A stretch of 16,875 bases of DNA from Acidimicrobiia bacterium. GTDB lineage: Bacteria > Actinomycetota > Acidimicrobiia > Acidimicrobiales > Acidimicrobilacustridaceae. Location of the stretch: positions 1 to 16,875 of the forward strand of contig VERC01000016.1 in the NCBI GenBank assembly GCA_018882825.1, read 5' to 3'. Made by a program: the position numbers and the translations under genes. The notes below the pieces were generated by a model that was not told where the DNA came from, did not search any database, and worked only from the letters and a program-made list of their open reading frames with translations. Below are positions 5,077 through 12,163 of the stretch, piece by piece (position 1 is the stretch's first letter; each line of letters starts with the position of its first letter).

Positions 5077-6402
5077 TCAACCGAAGTCGAGGGCCAGTTC
5101 GATGGGTCGCAGGTGCCGCCGCCGGACGGCGAACACGACCATGATGAGCGCGGCGGCCAGTCCCATGAGCGCGAGGGTCGAGCGCAGTCCGATGGCATCG
5201 GCCAGCGCACCGAGCGGATAGGAGACGATGCCGTTGCCACTGAACGCCAGCATGACGATCGACTGCACGCGTCCGTGGTACTCGAACGCGCTTAGGTTCA
5301 GCAGCAACGAGTTGGAGATCGACTGGAACGACAGCGACATGCCACCAGCGATGGCGACCATCACGATGGCCACGCCGAACGTGGGTGACAGCGCGATCGC
5401 CACCACCGAGGCGGCGAAGCCGAAACCGAACAGCACCACTGCCCGCCACGGATCGTGATGGCCGCTGCGTCGGGCGACGAACAGGCCGGCAACCAGCGCG
5501 CCGGCGGCCGACACCGCCGAGAGCAGTCCGTATCCGGCCGCCCCACGGTCGAACATGCCCGCCGCCACCGAGGGCAGGAACGTCATGAACGGGTACACGC
5601 AGATGATCACGCCCAACGAGGTGAGCAACAGCAGTCGGAGATCGGGCCGTGAGCGCACGTAGCGCACACCATCGGCGATCTCCTGCAGCGGCGTGGTGTC
5701 GATGTCGGCGGCACGACGACGGGCCAGCGGGAGCGTGAACGTCATGAGGATCCCCACCACGAGGATGGAGGAGCTGACGAGGTAGATGGCCTCCATCCCC
5801 CAGATGAAGGCACCGATGACCATGCCGGCGATGGTCGGACCGATGACCCGCATGCCCTCGGCACTCATGCCACTCAGCACGATGGCGTTCGACAGGTTGC
5901 GTCCGGGCACCAGTTCCGCGGTGTAGGCCATGCGGGCCGGAGCGAACAACGAGAAGGCCGCAGCCTGCAGCGCGCTTGACACCAGCAGCATCCAGTACTC
6001 GACCGAATCGAGCACGAGTTCGACACCGATCCATGTCGACGACACCAGCAGCAGCATCTGGGCGAGGAAGAGCACCGTCCGCTTCTGGAAGCGGTCGGCC
6101 ACCACCCCACCGAACGGCGTGGCCACCAGCATGGCGACACCGAAGGCCAACATCACGCCACCGAGACCGGCGTTGCTGCCCGTGATCTCGCGGGCCAACC
6201 ACGCCCGGGCCACCGCTTGGGAGTTGACGGCCAGGAACACGAACATCCCGGCGATCCACATGCGACGGAAGGGCGCCACCTTCAGGGCGGCGAAGGTCGA
6301 GTGCGGCGCCACCTCCTCGCCATGGGCGACGCGCGTGTGCTCGACGTCGAGACCCTCGACGAGTTCGGTCCCCAGTTCGGCCGGCCCGATCCCGTCATCC
6401 AC
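5077..6402 (-). CDS. MFS transporter (EntS-like, MFS_3 type)
   Basis: A 441-residue inner-membrane protein with 12 predicted hydrophobic segments and the loop 2-3 motif GGVVADRFQKRTVL (motif A type). The opening ALKVAPFRRMWIAGM, then SQAVARAWLAREITGS, and the mid-protein FAPARMAYTAELVP are typical of the enterobactin-exporter-like (EntS) family of MFS exporters, which use the proton gradient. Substrate unknown. About 40 acidic residues precede the first membrane segment. The start is uncertain: GTG 6402 is used, but it has neither a clear Shine-Dalgarno nor a TANNNT box, and an internal start nearer the first membrane segment is possible. It is divergent from another MFS gene starting at 6488. 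Confidence 0.88.
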   Translation of the reverse strand: MDDGIGPAELGTELVEGLDVEHTRVAHGEEVAPHSTFAALKVAPFRRMWIAGMFVFLAVNSQAVARAWLAREITGSNAGLGGVMLAFGVAMLVATPFGGVVADRFQKRTVLFLAQMLLLVSSTWIGVELVLDSVEYWMLLVSSALQAAAFSLFAPARMAYTAELVPGRNLSNAIVLSGMSAEGMRVIGPTIAGMVIGAFIWGMEAIYLVSSSILVVGILMTFTLPLARRRAADIDTTPLQEIADGVRYVRSRPDLRLLLLTSLGVIICVYPFMTFLPSVAAGMFDRGAAGYGLLSAVSAAGALVAGLFVARRSGHHDPWRAVVLFGFGFAASVVAIALSPTFGVAIVMVAIAGGMSLSFQSISNSLLLNLSAFEYHGRVQSIVMLAFSGNGIVSYPLGALADAIGLRSTLALMGLAAALIMVVFAVRRRHLRPIELALDFG

Positions 6403-6463
6403 CCGGCCATGTTGTCAGGCGGCGAGCGGCACCCCCACCGATCCCGCGATCCCCTTCGGCGAC

Positions 6464-6481
6464 TACGGTGCCGGGAGGGGG
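6464..6481 (+). promoter_or_regulatory. -10 box plus Shine-Dalgarno cassette for the MFS gene at 6488
   Basis: TACGGT at 6464-6469 fits the TANNNT -10 consensus. GGGAGGGGG at 6473-6481 is a strong Shine-Dalgarno, 6 nt before the ATG. The arrangement TACGGTGCCGGGAGGGGG is almost identical to the one before cydA (12140-12157), with the same 18-nt distance from the -10 end to ATG. Confidence 0.45.
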
Positions 6482-6487
6482 ATCGAC

Positions 6488-7717
6488 ATGACCGAGGATG
6501 CAACCGGGCCGGAGGCGTCCCCGGTCGACGCCGGGCCGGCCGAGGCGGAGAGCCCCCGACTGACGTGGTCGATGGCCTCGCTGTTCCTGCTCACGGCGCT
6601 GATGTCGCTGGGCTACGGCAGTGTCTTCACGCTGCTGGCCGACATCCGCGATCGCTTCGGCTTCACCGACGGGGCCGTCGGGGTGATCGCCTTCGCCGGG
6701 CTGTTCTCCGGCGTACTCAGTCAGTTGTTCCTGGCCCGCTTCTCCGATCGCGGCCACGCCGTGAAGATGATGCGCATCGGGATCGCCTTCGCCACCTTCG
6801 GGATGGCATGGATGGTGGTGTCCACCGAACTGTGGCAGTGGATCACCGCCCGACTGCTGCTCGGTCTGGGCTCGGGGATGATCGGTCCGGCGATCCGACG
6901 GATCATCATCACCCGCGCGCCGCAGCACGTCGGCACCAACCTCGGTCGCCAGACCGCCTTCGACGTCGCCGGTTTCGTCCTCGGCCCGGTGCTGGGCGCC
7001 GGACTGGCCCAGGTGTTCGGACTCCGGGCGCCGTTCATCGTGCTCACCGTGGCCTACGCGCTGGCCATCATCCCGGTGGGACGGATCCGCGACAGTGCGG
7101 CCTCGGACGCCGTCGCCAAGGGCCGCACCCGGGACCTCCTCCGACTCCCGGCCATGCAATCGGCGCTGCTGTCGGCGGTGTCCTTCTACCTGACCATCGG
7201 GATGTTCGAGGCGCTGTGGGCCATCCTCCTGCGCGATCAGGACGCGCCGACCTGGGTGATCGGCGTGACGTTGAGTCTGTTCACGTTGCCGATGGTCGTG
7301 TTCGCTCCCCGGGGCGGGAAGGTGGCCCAACGCCGCGGTCCGATCTCGGTGGTGACGATCAGTCTGACCGTCGCGGCCCTCGCCACCTTCGCCTACGGCG
7401 TGTCACCTCTGTGGTTGATCATCCTCTTCTCGGGCATCCACGCCGTCGCCGATGCCTTCACCATGCCCGCCAATCAGGTGGCCGTGGCCATCTCCAGTCC
7501 GCCGGAGCAACTCGCGGTGGGTCAGGGGCTCCTGGGTGCCATCGGTCTGGCCGTCGCCGCACTGGCCGCACTGATCGGTGCGGCGGTGTACGACGCCTAC
7601 GGCCGCACGGTGATCTTCACCGCCACGTCCGTCCTCATGCTCGTGTGTCTGTTACTGGCCCGCCAGCGTTGGCGCGCCCGACCGGCACTCGACGACGTGG
7701 TCGACGTCGTCGTCTGA
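6488..7717 (+). CDS. MFS transporter
   Basis: A 409-residue inner-membrane protein with 12 hydrophobic segments in two halves, a short polar N-terminus, the loop LFLARFSDRGHAVKMMRIG (degenerate motif A, residues about 78-96), and WITARLLLGLGSGMIGPAIRRIII as the fourth/fifth-helix region (RxxLGxGxG type). This resembles drug/sugar-type MFS exporters; the substrate cannot be told. The start is fixed by a strong Shine-Dalgarno 6 nt upstream. The GAP-family gene follows after 10 bp, so the two are probably co-transcribed. Its C-terminus is an Asp/Val-rich tail. It is divergent from, and not closely similar to, the MFS gene on the other strand. Confidence 0.88.
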   Translation: MTEDATGPEASPVDAGPAEAESPRLTWSMASLFLLTALMSLGYGSVFTLLADIRDRFGFTDGAVGVIAFAGLFSGVLSQLFLARFSDRGHAVKMMRIGIAFATFGMAWMVVSTELWQWITARLLLGLGSGMIGPAIRRIIITRAPQHVGTNLGRQTAFDVAGFVLGPVLGAGLAQVFGLRAPFIVLTVAYALAIIPVGRIRDSAASDAVAKGRTRDLLRLPAMQSALLSAVSFYLTIGMFEALWAILLRDQDAPTWVIGVTLSLFTLPMVVFAPRGGKVAQRRGPISVVTISLTVAALATFAYGVSPLWLIILFSGIHAVADAFTMPANQVAVAISSPPEQLAVGQGLLGAIGLAVAALAALIGAAVYDAYGRTVIFTATSVLMLVCLLLARQRWRARPALDDVVDVVV

Positions 7718-7727
7718 GGTCGTCGAG

Positions 7728-8390
7728 ATGGGCGAGTTGCTGTCGAAGGTCCTGCCCCTGTCGCTGGGTGCGGCGATCAGTCCCACCGTCCTGGCCGTGG
7801 CCCTGGTGGTCCTCTCCGGTCGACGGGCCGTCGCTCGCGGTGTCACCTATGTGGCCGGTGTGCTGGTCGTCCTCGTCGGTCTGACCGCTCTGGGCCTCTA
7901 CGGAGTTCGCCAGGCCGCACCGTCGGCCACCACCACCGAGATCGAACGCGCCGTCGATGCCATCGCCGGTGTCCTGCTGTTGCTGTTGGCGCTGGGCACG
8001 ATCCTGCGCGCCGCCGTGCGCGATCCGGCGGCACCGTCCGAGACGCCCTCGCCCACCGCCGAGGGCCGGCCGAGCCTCGGCGGCGCGTTCGTGCTGGGTG
8101 TGGCCATGATGCTGTCGAACTTCTCAACGATCCTGCTCTACCTGCCGGCCATGCACGTGATCAGCACGGCCGAGGTGGCGGACGGCGACAAGGTGCTGGC
8201 CGTGGCCGTGGCCTTCGTCGTCACCTCGCTACCGGCGACGGTGCCACTGATCGTCCGCGTCGTCGCCCCGGGCCCGGCCTCGCGCGCCTTCGGCCGACTG
8301 CACGGGTGGATCACCCGCAACCAGCGTCGGATCGGCGTGGGCATCGAAGTGCTCTTCGGCGTCTACCTCGTGGTCAAGGCCATCGGTTGA
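7728..8390 (+). CDS. GAP/Sap-family membrane protein (LysE superfamily)
   Basis: A 220-residue protein with about six hydrophobic segments: SLGAAISPTVLAVALVVLSG starts the first pair, VTYVAGVLVVLVGLTALGLYG the next, then a polar Pro/Ser/Thr/Glu loop (about residues 101-124), GAFVLGVAMMLSNFSTILLYLPAMH, and two final segments ending VLFGVYLVVKAIG. The ISP-VL and MMLSNFSTI motifs match the GAP family (glycolipid- or sulfolipid-addressing proteins of mycobacteria, with LysE-type exporters as distant relatives). In mycobacteria members help move surface glycolipids. A role in lipid or small-molecule export with the upstream MFS protein is inference. It starts 10 bp after that gene. The 3' end is convergent with the TauD-like gene, 12 bp apart. 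Confidence 0.75.
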   Translation: MGELLSKVLPLSLGAAISPTVLAVALVVLSGRRAVARGVTYVAGVLVVLVGLTALGLYGVRQAAPSATTTEIERAVDAIAGVLLLLLALGTILRAAVRDPAAPSETPSPTAEGRPSLGGAFVLGVAMMLSNFSTILLYLPAMHVISTAEVADGDKVLAVAVAFVVTSLPATVPLIVRVVAPGPASRAFGRLHGWITRNQRRIGVGIEVLFGVYLVVKAIG

Positions 8391-8402
8391 GACCGAGAGC
8401 GT

Positions 8403-9335
8403 TCAGGCCGACCACTCGCGCGACGACTGTCCGTCGGGACCGACCGGAACGTCACCGACGAGGGTGATCCGCTCCATCGAGCGGTGCATGCCCGGTGGCA
8501 CGTCGGTGGGCACGAGGTGGGCGGTCTGACGGTTGTCCCAGAAGGCGATGCTGCCGGGCTCCCAGCGGAAGCGCACGGTGTGCTCGGCCCGCTTGAGCTC
8601 CTCGTAGAGCATGGCCAGGACGTGCCCGCTCTCCTTCCGCGTCAACTCCACGATGTGGCTGGTGAAGTTCGGATTGACGAAGAGCACCTTGTCGCCCGTC
8701 TCGGGGATCACCCGCACCACCGGATGGATCGACTTGATCGGAGTGGCCCCGAAGGTGGCGGCCAACGAACTGGGCATCTCTCCTCGCTCGATGGGCAGCA
8801 CGTTGTGATGCACGGCATGCAACCCGTCGATGAACCGCTGCACCTCGGGCGAGAGCCGCGAATAGGCACGGGCCAGATTCGTCCACTGGGTGTCGCCGCC
8901 GTAGGGCGGCACGACCACGGCCCGGAGGATGGACGCCGCCGGCGGGGCCAGCGAGAAGGTGATGTCGGTGTGCCAGTTGCTCTCCACTCGGGGCGGTTGA
9001 CCGGCATCGTCGCCCTGGTTGCGCGTCGCCCCGCTCACGTTGTCGAGCACCAGGATCTCCGGGTGGTCCGGGTACATCGCCGGGAGGGTCGGGTGCCCCG
9101 GGATCAACTCACCGAACTGTCGACCGAAGGCCACGTGCTGGTCCTGATCGAGGAACTGGTCGCGGAAGAACACGACCTTCCACTGGATCAACGTGGCCCG
9201 GATCTCGTCGACCACCGCCGGCTCCAGCGGTCGGGTCAGATCGACGCCGAGGATCTCGGCGCCCGTGTACCCGCTCATCGGCCGCACGTCGAGCCCCAGC
9301 TCGGCCGCCCTCGTGGTGGTCGTGTCCTCGGCCAT
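8403..9335 (-). CDS. TauD/TfdA-family 2-oxoglutarate/Fe(II) dioxygenase
   Basis: A 310-residue cytosolic oxygenase. The iron triad is WHTD (His122, Asp124) and His273 in DNRQTAHL, and Arg289 in MERITLVGD is the expected 2-oxoglutarate ligand; FRDQ, FGRQFGELIPGHP and FRWEPGSIAFWDNR are standard TauD segments. Members remove sulfonate, aryloxyalkanoate or sulfate-ester groups by hydroxylation; the alkylsulfatase AtsK branch is similar in length. The substrate here is unknown. I use ATG 9335, with AAGGGGG upstream, and not GTG 9374, because a TAGTGT box covers that GTG. No sulfonate transporter is adjacent; the neighbour is a divergent lipoprotein. Confidence 0.88.
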   Translation of the reverse strand: MAEDTTTTRAAELGLDVRPMSGYTGAEILGVDLTRPLEPAVVDEIRATLIQWKVVFFRDQFLDQDQHVAFGRQFGELIPGHPTLPAMYPDHPEILVLDNVSGATRNQGDDAGQPPRVESNWHTDITFSLAPPAASILRAVVVPPYGGDTQWTNLARAYSRLSPEVQRFIDGLHAVHHNVLPIERGEMPSSLAATFGATPIKSIHPVVRVIPETGDKVLFVNPNFTSHIVELTRKESGHVLAMLYEELKRAEHTVRFRWEPGSIAFWDNRQTAHLVPTDVPPGMHRSMERITLVGDVPVGPDGQSSREWSA

Positions 9336-9338
9336 GTC

Positions 9339-9346
9339 GCCCCCTT
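9339..9346 (-). promoter_or_regulatory. Shine-Dalgarno that decides the TauD-like start
   Basis: On the minus strand GAAGGGGGCGAC precedes the ATG at 9335. This purine run supports ATG 9335 over the in-frame GTG at 9374, which has no ribosome site and overlaps a -10 box. Confidence 0.5.
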
Positions 9347-9370
9347 CGCCGTCAGGCCCGGTCGCGTCCG

Positions 9371-9376
9371 ACACTA
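9371..9376 (-). promoter_or_regulatory. Putative -10 box (TAGTGT) for the TauD-like gene
   Basis: TAGTGT fits TANNNT, with 35 nt between it and the ATG at 9335. That leaves a leader of about 29 nt carrying the Shine-Dalgarno. It includes the in-frame GTG 9374, arguing against that codon as the start. Confidence 0.4.
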
Positions 9377-9466
9377 GGCCGCCACCTCGGGCGCCGTCCT
9401 CGGGACCTTCCCCCCGACCGGTCGCGGAGGTGCTTCACTGGTCACGCCCGCTCTCCGGGAGTACCC

Positions 9467-10078
9467 ATGATCCGCCGTCCCGTCCTCGTCTCCCTGCTCC
9501 TCGCCCTCGCGCTCGCCGTCGCTGCCTGCGGCGGAGGCTCTCCGGCGGCCGAGGACACCACGACCACCACGCCGACCCTCCCCCCGACCACGGTCGCTCC
9601 CACCACCACGACGACGGTCGATCCCGGCACCCTTCCCCAGACCGACGAGAAGCCCGCAGGGTCGGGCGCCACGTTCGATGCCCGCATGAAGCTGCTGGCC
9701 GATGCCATCATCGCCAACGATCCCGACCTCGCCCTGACGACGTTCTTCCCCCTGGCGGCGTACAAGCAGATCAAGGCCATCAACGACCCGGCCTCCGACT
9801 GGCAGGGCCGACTCGTCGGGGCGTTCCGGACGGACGTGGCCAAGGCGAACGCCCAACTCGGACCGAATGCCCGAGCGGCGAAGTTCCTCGGCGTGCGCGT
9901 GCCCGACACGGCGGTGTGGGTGACGCCCGGTCAGGAGTACAACAAGGGGCCGTACTGGCGGGTCTTCAAGTCACAGATGGACTTCTCGGTCGACGGTCGC
10001 ACCGTGTCCGTACCGATCGAGTCGATGATCTCGTGGCGCGGTCAGTGGTACGTCGTGCACCTGGGCGCCTTCCGCTGA
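9467..10078 (+). CDS. Secreted lipoprotein with Thr/Pro-rich linker, function unknown
   Basis: A 203-residue protein. Residues 1-20 are a lipoprotein signal peptide (basic MIRRP, hydrophobic core, lipobox AVAAC) with Cys21 as the lipidated residue after cleavage, so it is probably anchored on the outer face of the membrane. Residues about 27-52 are a low-complexity Thr/Pro stretch typical of actinobacterial lipoprotein linkers. The globular part (about 66-203) contains ARMKLLADAIIANDPDLALTTFFPLAAYKQIK and ends SMISWRGQWYVVHLGAFR. The small fold with a final W-x-G-Q-W-Y-V strand suggests an NTF2/SnoaL-like or surface binding domain, but I cannot name a family. A GGGAG Shine-Dalgarno precedes the ATG. 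It is divergent from the TauD-like gene and convergent with the crotonase (4 bp). Confidence 0.8.
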   Translation: MIRRPVLVSLLLALALAVAACGGGSPAAEDTTTTTPTLPPTTVAPTTTTTVDPGTLPQTDEKPAGSGATFDARMKLLADAIIANDPDLALTTFFPLAAYKQIKAINDPASDWQGRLVGAFRTDVAKANAQLGPNARAAKFLGVRVPDTAVWVTPGQEYNKGPYWRVFKSQMDFSVDGRTVSVPIESMISWRGQWYVVHLGAFR

Positions 10079-10088
10079 ACGTTCAGCG
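10073..10088. repeat. 16-bp perfect palindrome spanning two convergent stop codons
   Basis: CGCTGAACGTTCAGCG is its own reverse complement. It contains both stop codons: TGA of the lipoprotein at 10076-10078 and TGA of the crotonase (minus strand) at 10083-10085, since both genes end in an Arg codon CGC followed by TGA. With no loop it is a poor hairpin; as a binding site it is unproven. Confidence 0.7.
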
Positions 10089-10883
10089 CTTCGAGCCGGT
10101 GGTGCGCTGCCGGTAGGAGGTCATGTACTCGCGGACCTCGGCCGAGGAGTTGAGCAGGTTCTGGTTGCGGGCCTCGAGGGCGATGGCCTGCGTGAGGTTG
10201 GTGGCCTCGACGTTGTGCCACAGCACCTCCTTGGTGGTGCGCAGACCGATCGACGTGTAGGCCGCCATGCGTCGGGCGTAGTCGAGCGCCAGTTCGCCGA
10301 GGCCGTCGTCGGCGACCACGCGCGACACCAGACCCATGTGGTGGGCCTCGGCCGCGTCGATGTCACGACCCGTGAGCACGAGGTCGAAGGCGTTGGCGTT
10401 GCCGATGAGCCGGGGCAACAGGTACGTGATGCCGATGTCGGTGCCCGACAGTCCAGTGCGGATGAAGGCCGAGCAGAACCGGGCCGACTCGGCCGCCACG
10501 CGGATGTCGGCCGCGCAGGCCAGCGCCAGTCCCCCACCGAACGCGGGGCCGTTCACCGCCGCCACCACCACCTGGGGCAGGTCACGGATGCGCACGGTGA
10601 GATTCGACATGAAGGTCTGGGCGTCGACGTGCACGGGCATGTGACGGTGACCGCCCGGTTCGGGCGGTGCCCCGAAGTCCTTGAGGTCGAGGCCGGCGCA
10701 GAACGCCCGGCCGTTGCCGGTGAGCACGACCACCTTGCACTCGGGGTCGGCCGCCAGTTCGTCGAAGGCGTCGTGCAGGTCGACGACCATCCCGAAGGTC
10801 AGCGCATTGAGTCGGTCGGGGCGGTCGAGGGCCAACCGGGCGATGTGCGGCTCCGGTCGGGTGAGCTCGACGGTGGAGCTCAC
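10083..10883 (-). CDS. Crotonase-fold enoyl-CoA hydratase/isomerase family protein lacking both hydratase glutamates
   Basis: A 266-residue cytosolic crotonase. The oxyanion-hole segments are present: AFCAGLDL (residues 60-67) and NGPAFGGGLALACAADIRVA (111-130). Of the two catalytic glutamates of enoyl-CoA hydratase, the first position (GGGxE) is Ala120 and the second (about FGxPE) is Phe140, so classic hydratase chemistry looks unlikely; Asp149 in the loop GLSGTDIG may be catalytic, in the manner of dienoyl-CoA isomerase-type crotonases. The GTG start at 10883 overlaps the stop of the acyl-CoA dehydrogenase gene (GTGA); the frame is open further upstream to 10901, but the overlap start is preferred. 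The pair suggests acyl-CoA breakdown. Isomerase, C-C hydrolase or thioesterase-like activity is possible. Confidence 0.88.
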   Translation of the reverse strand: MSSTVELTRPEPHIARLALDRPDRLNALTFGMVVDLHDAFDELAADPECKVVVLTGNGRAFCAGLDLKDFGAPPEPGGHRHMPVHVDAQTFMSNLTVRIRDLPQVVVAAVNGPAFGGGLALACAADIRVAAESARFCSAFIRTGLSGTDIGITYLLPRLIGNANAFDLVLTGRDIDAAEAHHMGLVSRVVADDGLGELALDYARRMAAYTSIGLRTTKEVLWHNVEATNLTQAIALEARNQNLLNSSAEVREYMTSYRQRTTGSKR

Positions 10884-12067
10884 TTCGGGATCTCGCTCCA
10901 CGGCACGTCGGTGTCGACCCGGACGTCACCGGGAAGGCCGAGCACCCGCTCACCGAGGATGTTGCGCATGATCTCGGACGTGCCGCCCTCGATGGTGTTG
11001 GCCCGCGAGCGCAGGAAGCGTCCCGTGCGGGTCCCCATCGACTCGGAGCTGCGCGTCATCGGATAGCCCGGCTCGTGCAGCATGCCCTCGGCGCCGAGCA
11101 GTTCGACGATCGCCTCGTTGATGCGCTTGGACAGCTCGGCCGATGCCAACTTGCCCACCGAGCCCTCGGGACCCGGACTGCCACCGACCGCGGCCTGCTT
11201 GGCCCGGAAGTTGGTGAGGCGCACGATCTCGGCGTCGACCCACAGACCGGCGACCCGATCGCGCCACACCGCGTACTCCGTGGGCGACATCGAATCCCGA
11301 CGCTCGCGCCATACGCGCACCAACTCGGCGATGGGTCCTGAACCACGCGGCGACGGTCCACCGGCGAGGGCCACGCGCTCGTTCATCAGCGTGGTGATGG
11401 CCACACGCCACCCCTCACCCTCCTCACCCAGTCGCAGCGAATCGTCGATCCGCACGTCGGTGAGGAACACCTCGTTGAACTCGGCCTCACCGGTCATCTG
11501 GAACAGCGGTCGCACCTCGACGCCCGGCGCGTGCATGTCGAGGACGAAGTACGACAGGCCCTTGTGCTTGGGCACGTCCGGGTTGGTGCGGGTGAGGAGC
11601 ATGCCGAAGTTGGACACGTGGGCCAGGGTCGTCCACACCTTCTGACCGTTGACCACCCACTCGTCGCCGTCACGCACGGCACGGCTGGGGATACCGGCCA
11701 CATCGGAACCGTGGGTCGGTTCGGAGAACAACTGGCACCAGATGTCCTCGCCCGTGAAGATCCGACGCAGGTGCTTGTCCTTCAACTCTTCGGACCCGTA
11801 CATCAGCACCGTGGGCGCACCCATACCGATGCCGATCGGGTTGATGCGCAGGTCGTCGTAGGTCACGCCGTTGTCGCGCAGGATCGCATCGACCACGGCC
11901 TGCTGACCGCGACTGCCACCGAGACCTCCCCGTCCCTCGGGGAAGTGGACCATGCCCAATCCGGCGTCGTACTGCGCGCCCCGGAAGGCGAACTGATCGT
12001 CGGCGATCGACCGGTTGGCGTCCATGAACTCCTTGGCCCGCCGGGCGAGTTCGTCATCGGTGATCAT
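10880..12067 (-). CDS. Acyl-CoA dehydrogenase family flavoprotein
   Basis: A 395-residue FAD enzyme. Visible segments are LFSEPTHGSDVAGIPSRAVR (FAD/substrate loop), GDEWVVNGQKVWTTLAHVSNFGMLL, the middle barrel FNEVFLTDVRIDD and the C-terminal helix with TIEGGTSEIMRNILGERVLG, where the Glu of IEGG is at the position of the catalytic base. These features match FadE-type enzymes that oxidise branched or unusual acyl-CoAs in actinobacteria; some of those work as heterotetramers, but only one subunit is seen here. It heads an operon with the crotonase (GTGA overlap). Start is ATG 12067, with GGAGG 5 nt upstream, preferred over the GTG at 12073 that lies in the Shine-Dalgarno. It is divergent from cydA. 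Confidence 0.92.
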   Translation of the reverse strand: MITDDELARRAKEFMDANRSIADDQFAFRGAQYDAGLGMVHFPEGRGGLGGSRGQQAVVDAILRDNGVTYDDLRINPIGIGMGAPTVLMYGSEELKDKHLRRIFTGEDIWCQLFSEPTHGSDVAGIPSRAVRDGDEWVVNGQKVWTTLAHVSNFGMLLTRTNPDVPKHKGLSYFVLDMHAPGVEVRPLFQMTGEAEFNEVFLTDVRIDDSLRLGEEGEGWRVAITTLMNERVALAGGPSPRGSGPIAELVRVWRERRDSMSPTEYAVWRDRVAGLWVDAEIVRLTNFRAKQAAVGGSPGPEGSVGKLASAELSKRINEAIVELLGAEGMLHEPGYPMTRSSESMGTRTGRFLRSRANTIEGGTSEIMRNILGERVLGLPGDVRVDTDVPWSEIPK

Positions 12068-12094
12068 GGGCACCTCCAGGGATCGGGACCTCCG

Positions 12095-12100
12095 ACGATA
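12095..12100 (-). promoter_or_regulatory. Putative -10 box (TATCGT) for the acyl-CoA dehydrogenase operon
   Basis: TATCGT on the minus strand fits TANNNT, 27 nt before the ATG at 12067. The leader carries GGAGG, so this gene, unlike several neighbours, is not leaderless. Confidence 0.4.
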
Positions 12101-12139
12101 ACGGCGTCACATGGACGGTGTCGAAGGAGGGCGGTCCGG

Positions 12140-12157
12140 TACGGTGCCGGAGGGGGG
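12140..12157 (+). promoter_or_regulatory. -10 box plus Shine-Dalgarno cassette for the cyd cluster
   Basis: TACGGT at 12140-12145 is a TANNNT box and GGAGGGGGG at 12149-12157 is a strong Shine-Dalgarno, 6 nt before the cydA ATG. An imperfect inverted repeat, CCGGTAC/GTGCCGG (12136-12150), overlaps the -10 box. No recognisable Rex site is seen in the 96 bp between the acyl-CoA dehydrogenase and cydA. Confidence 0.45.
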
Positions 12158-12163
12158 CCGACG

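Noticed and set aside
6217..7884. 555-codon plus-strand open frame over the second MFS gene
   Set aside because: Arg/Gly/His-rich low-complexity translation; the alternative frame encodes a clear 12-helix MFS protein with a strong Shine-Dalgarno.
9336..9374. Longer TauD-like start at GTG 9374
   Set aside because: The GTG lies inside a TAGTGT -10 box and has no ribosome site, whereas ATG 9335 has a good purine run.
11531..12163. N-terminal extension of cydA by 211 codons
   Set aside because: This region is antisense to the acyl-CoA dehydrogenase, and the CydA family starts at the ATG 12164 with a strong Shine-Dalgarno.
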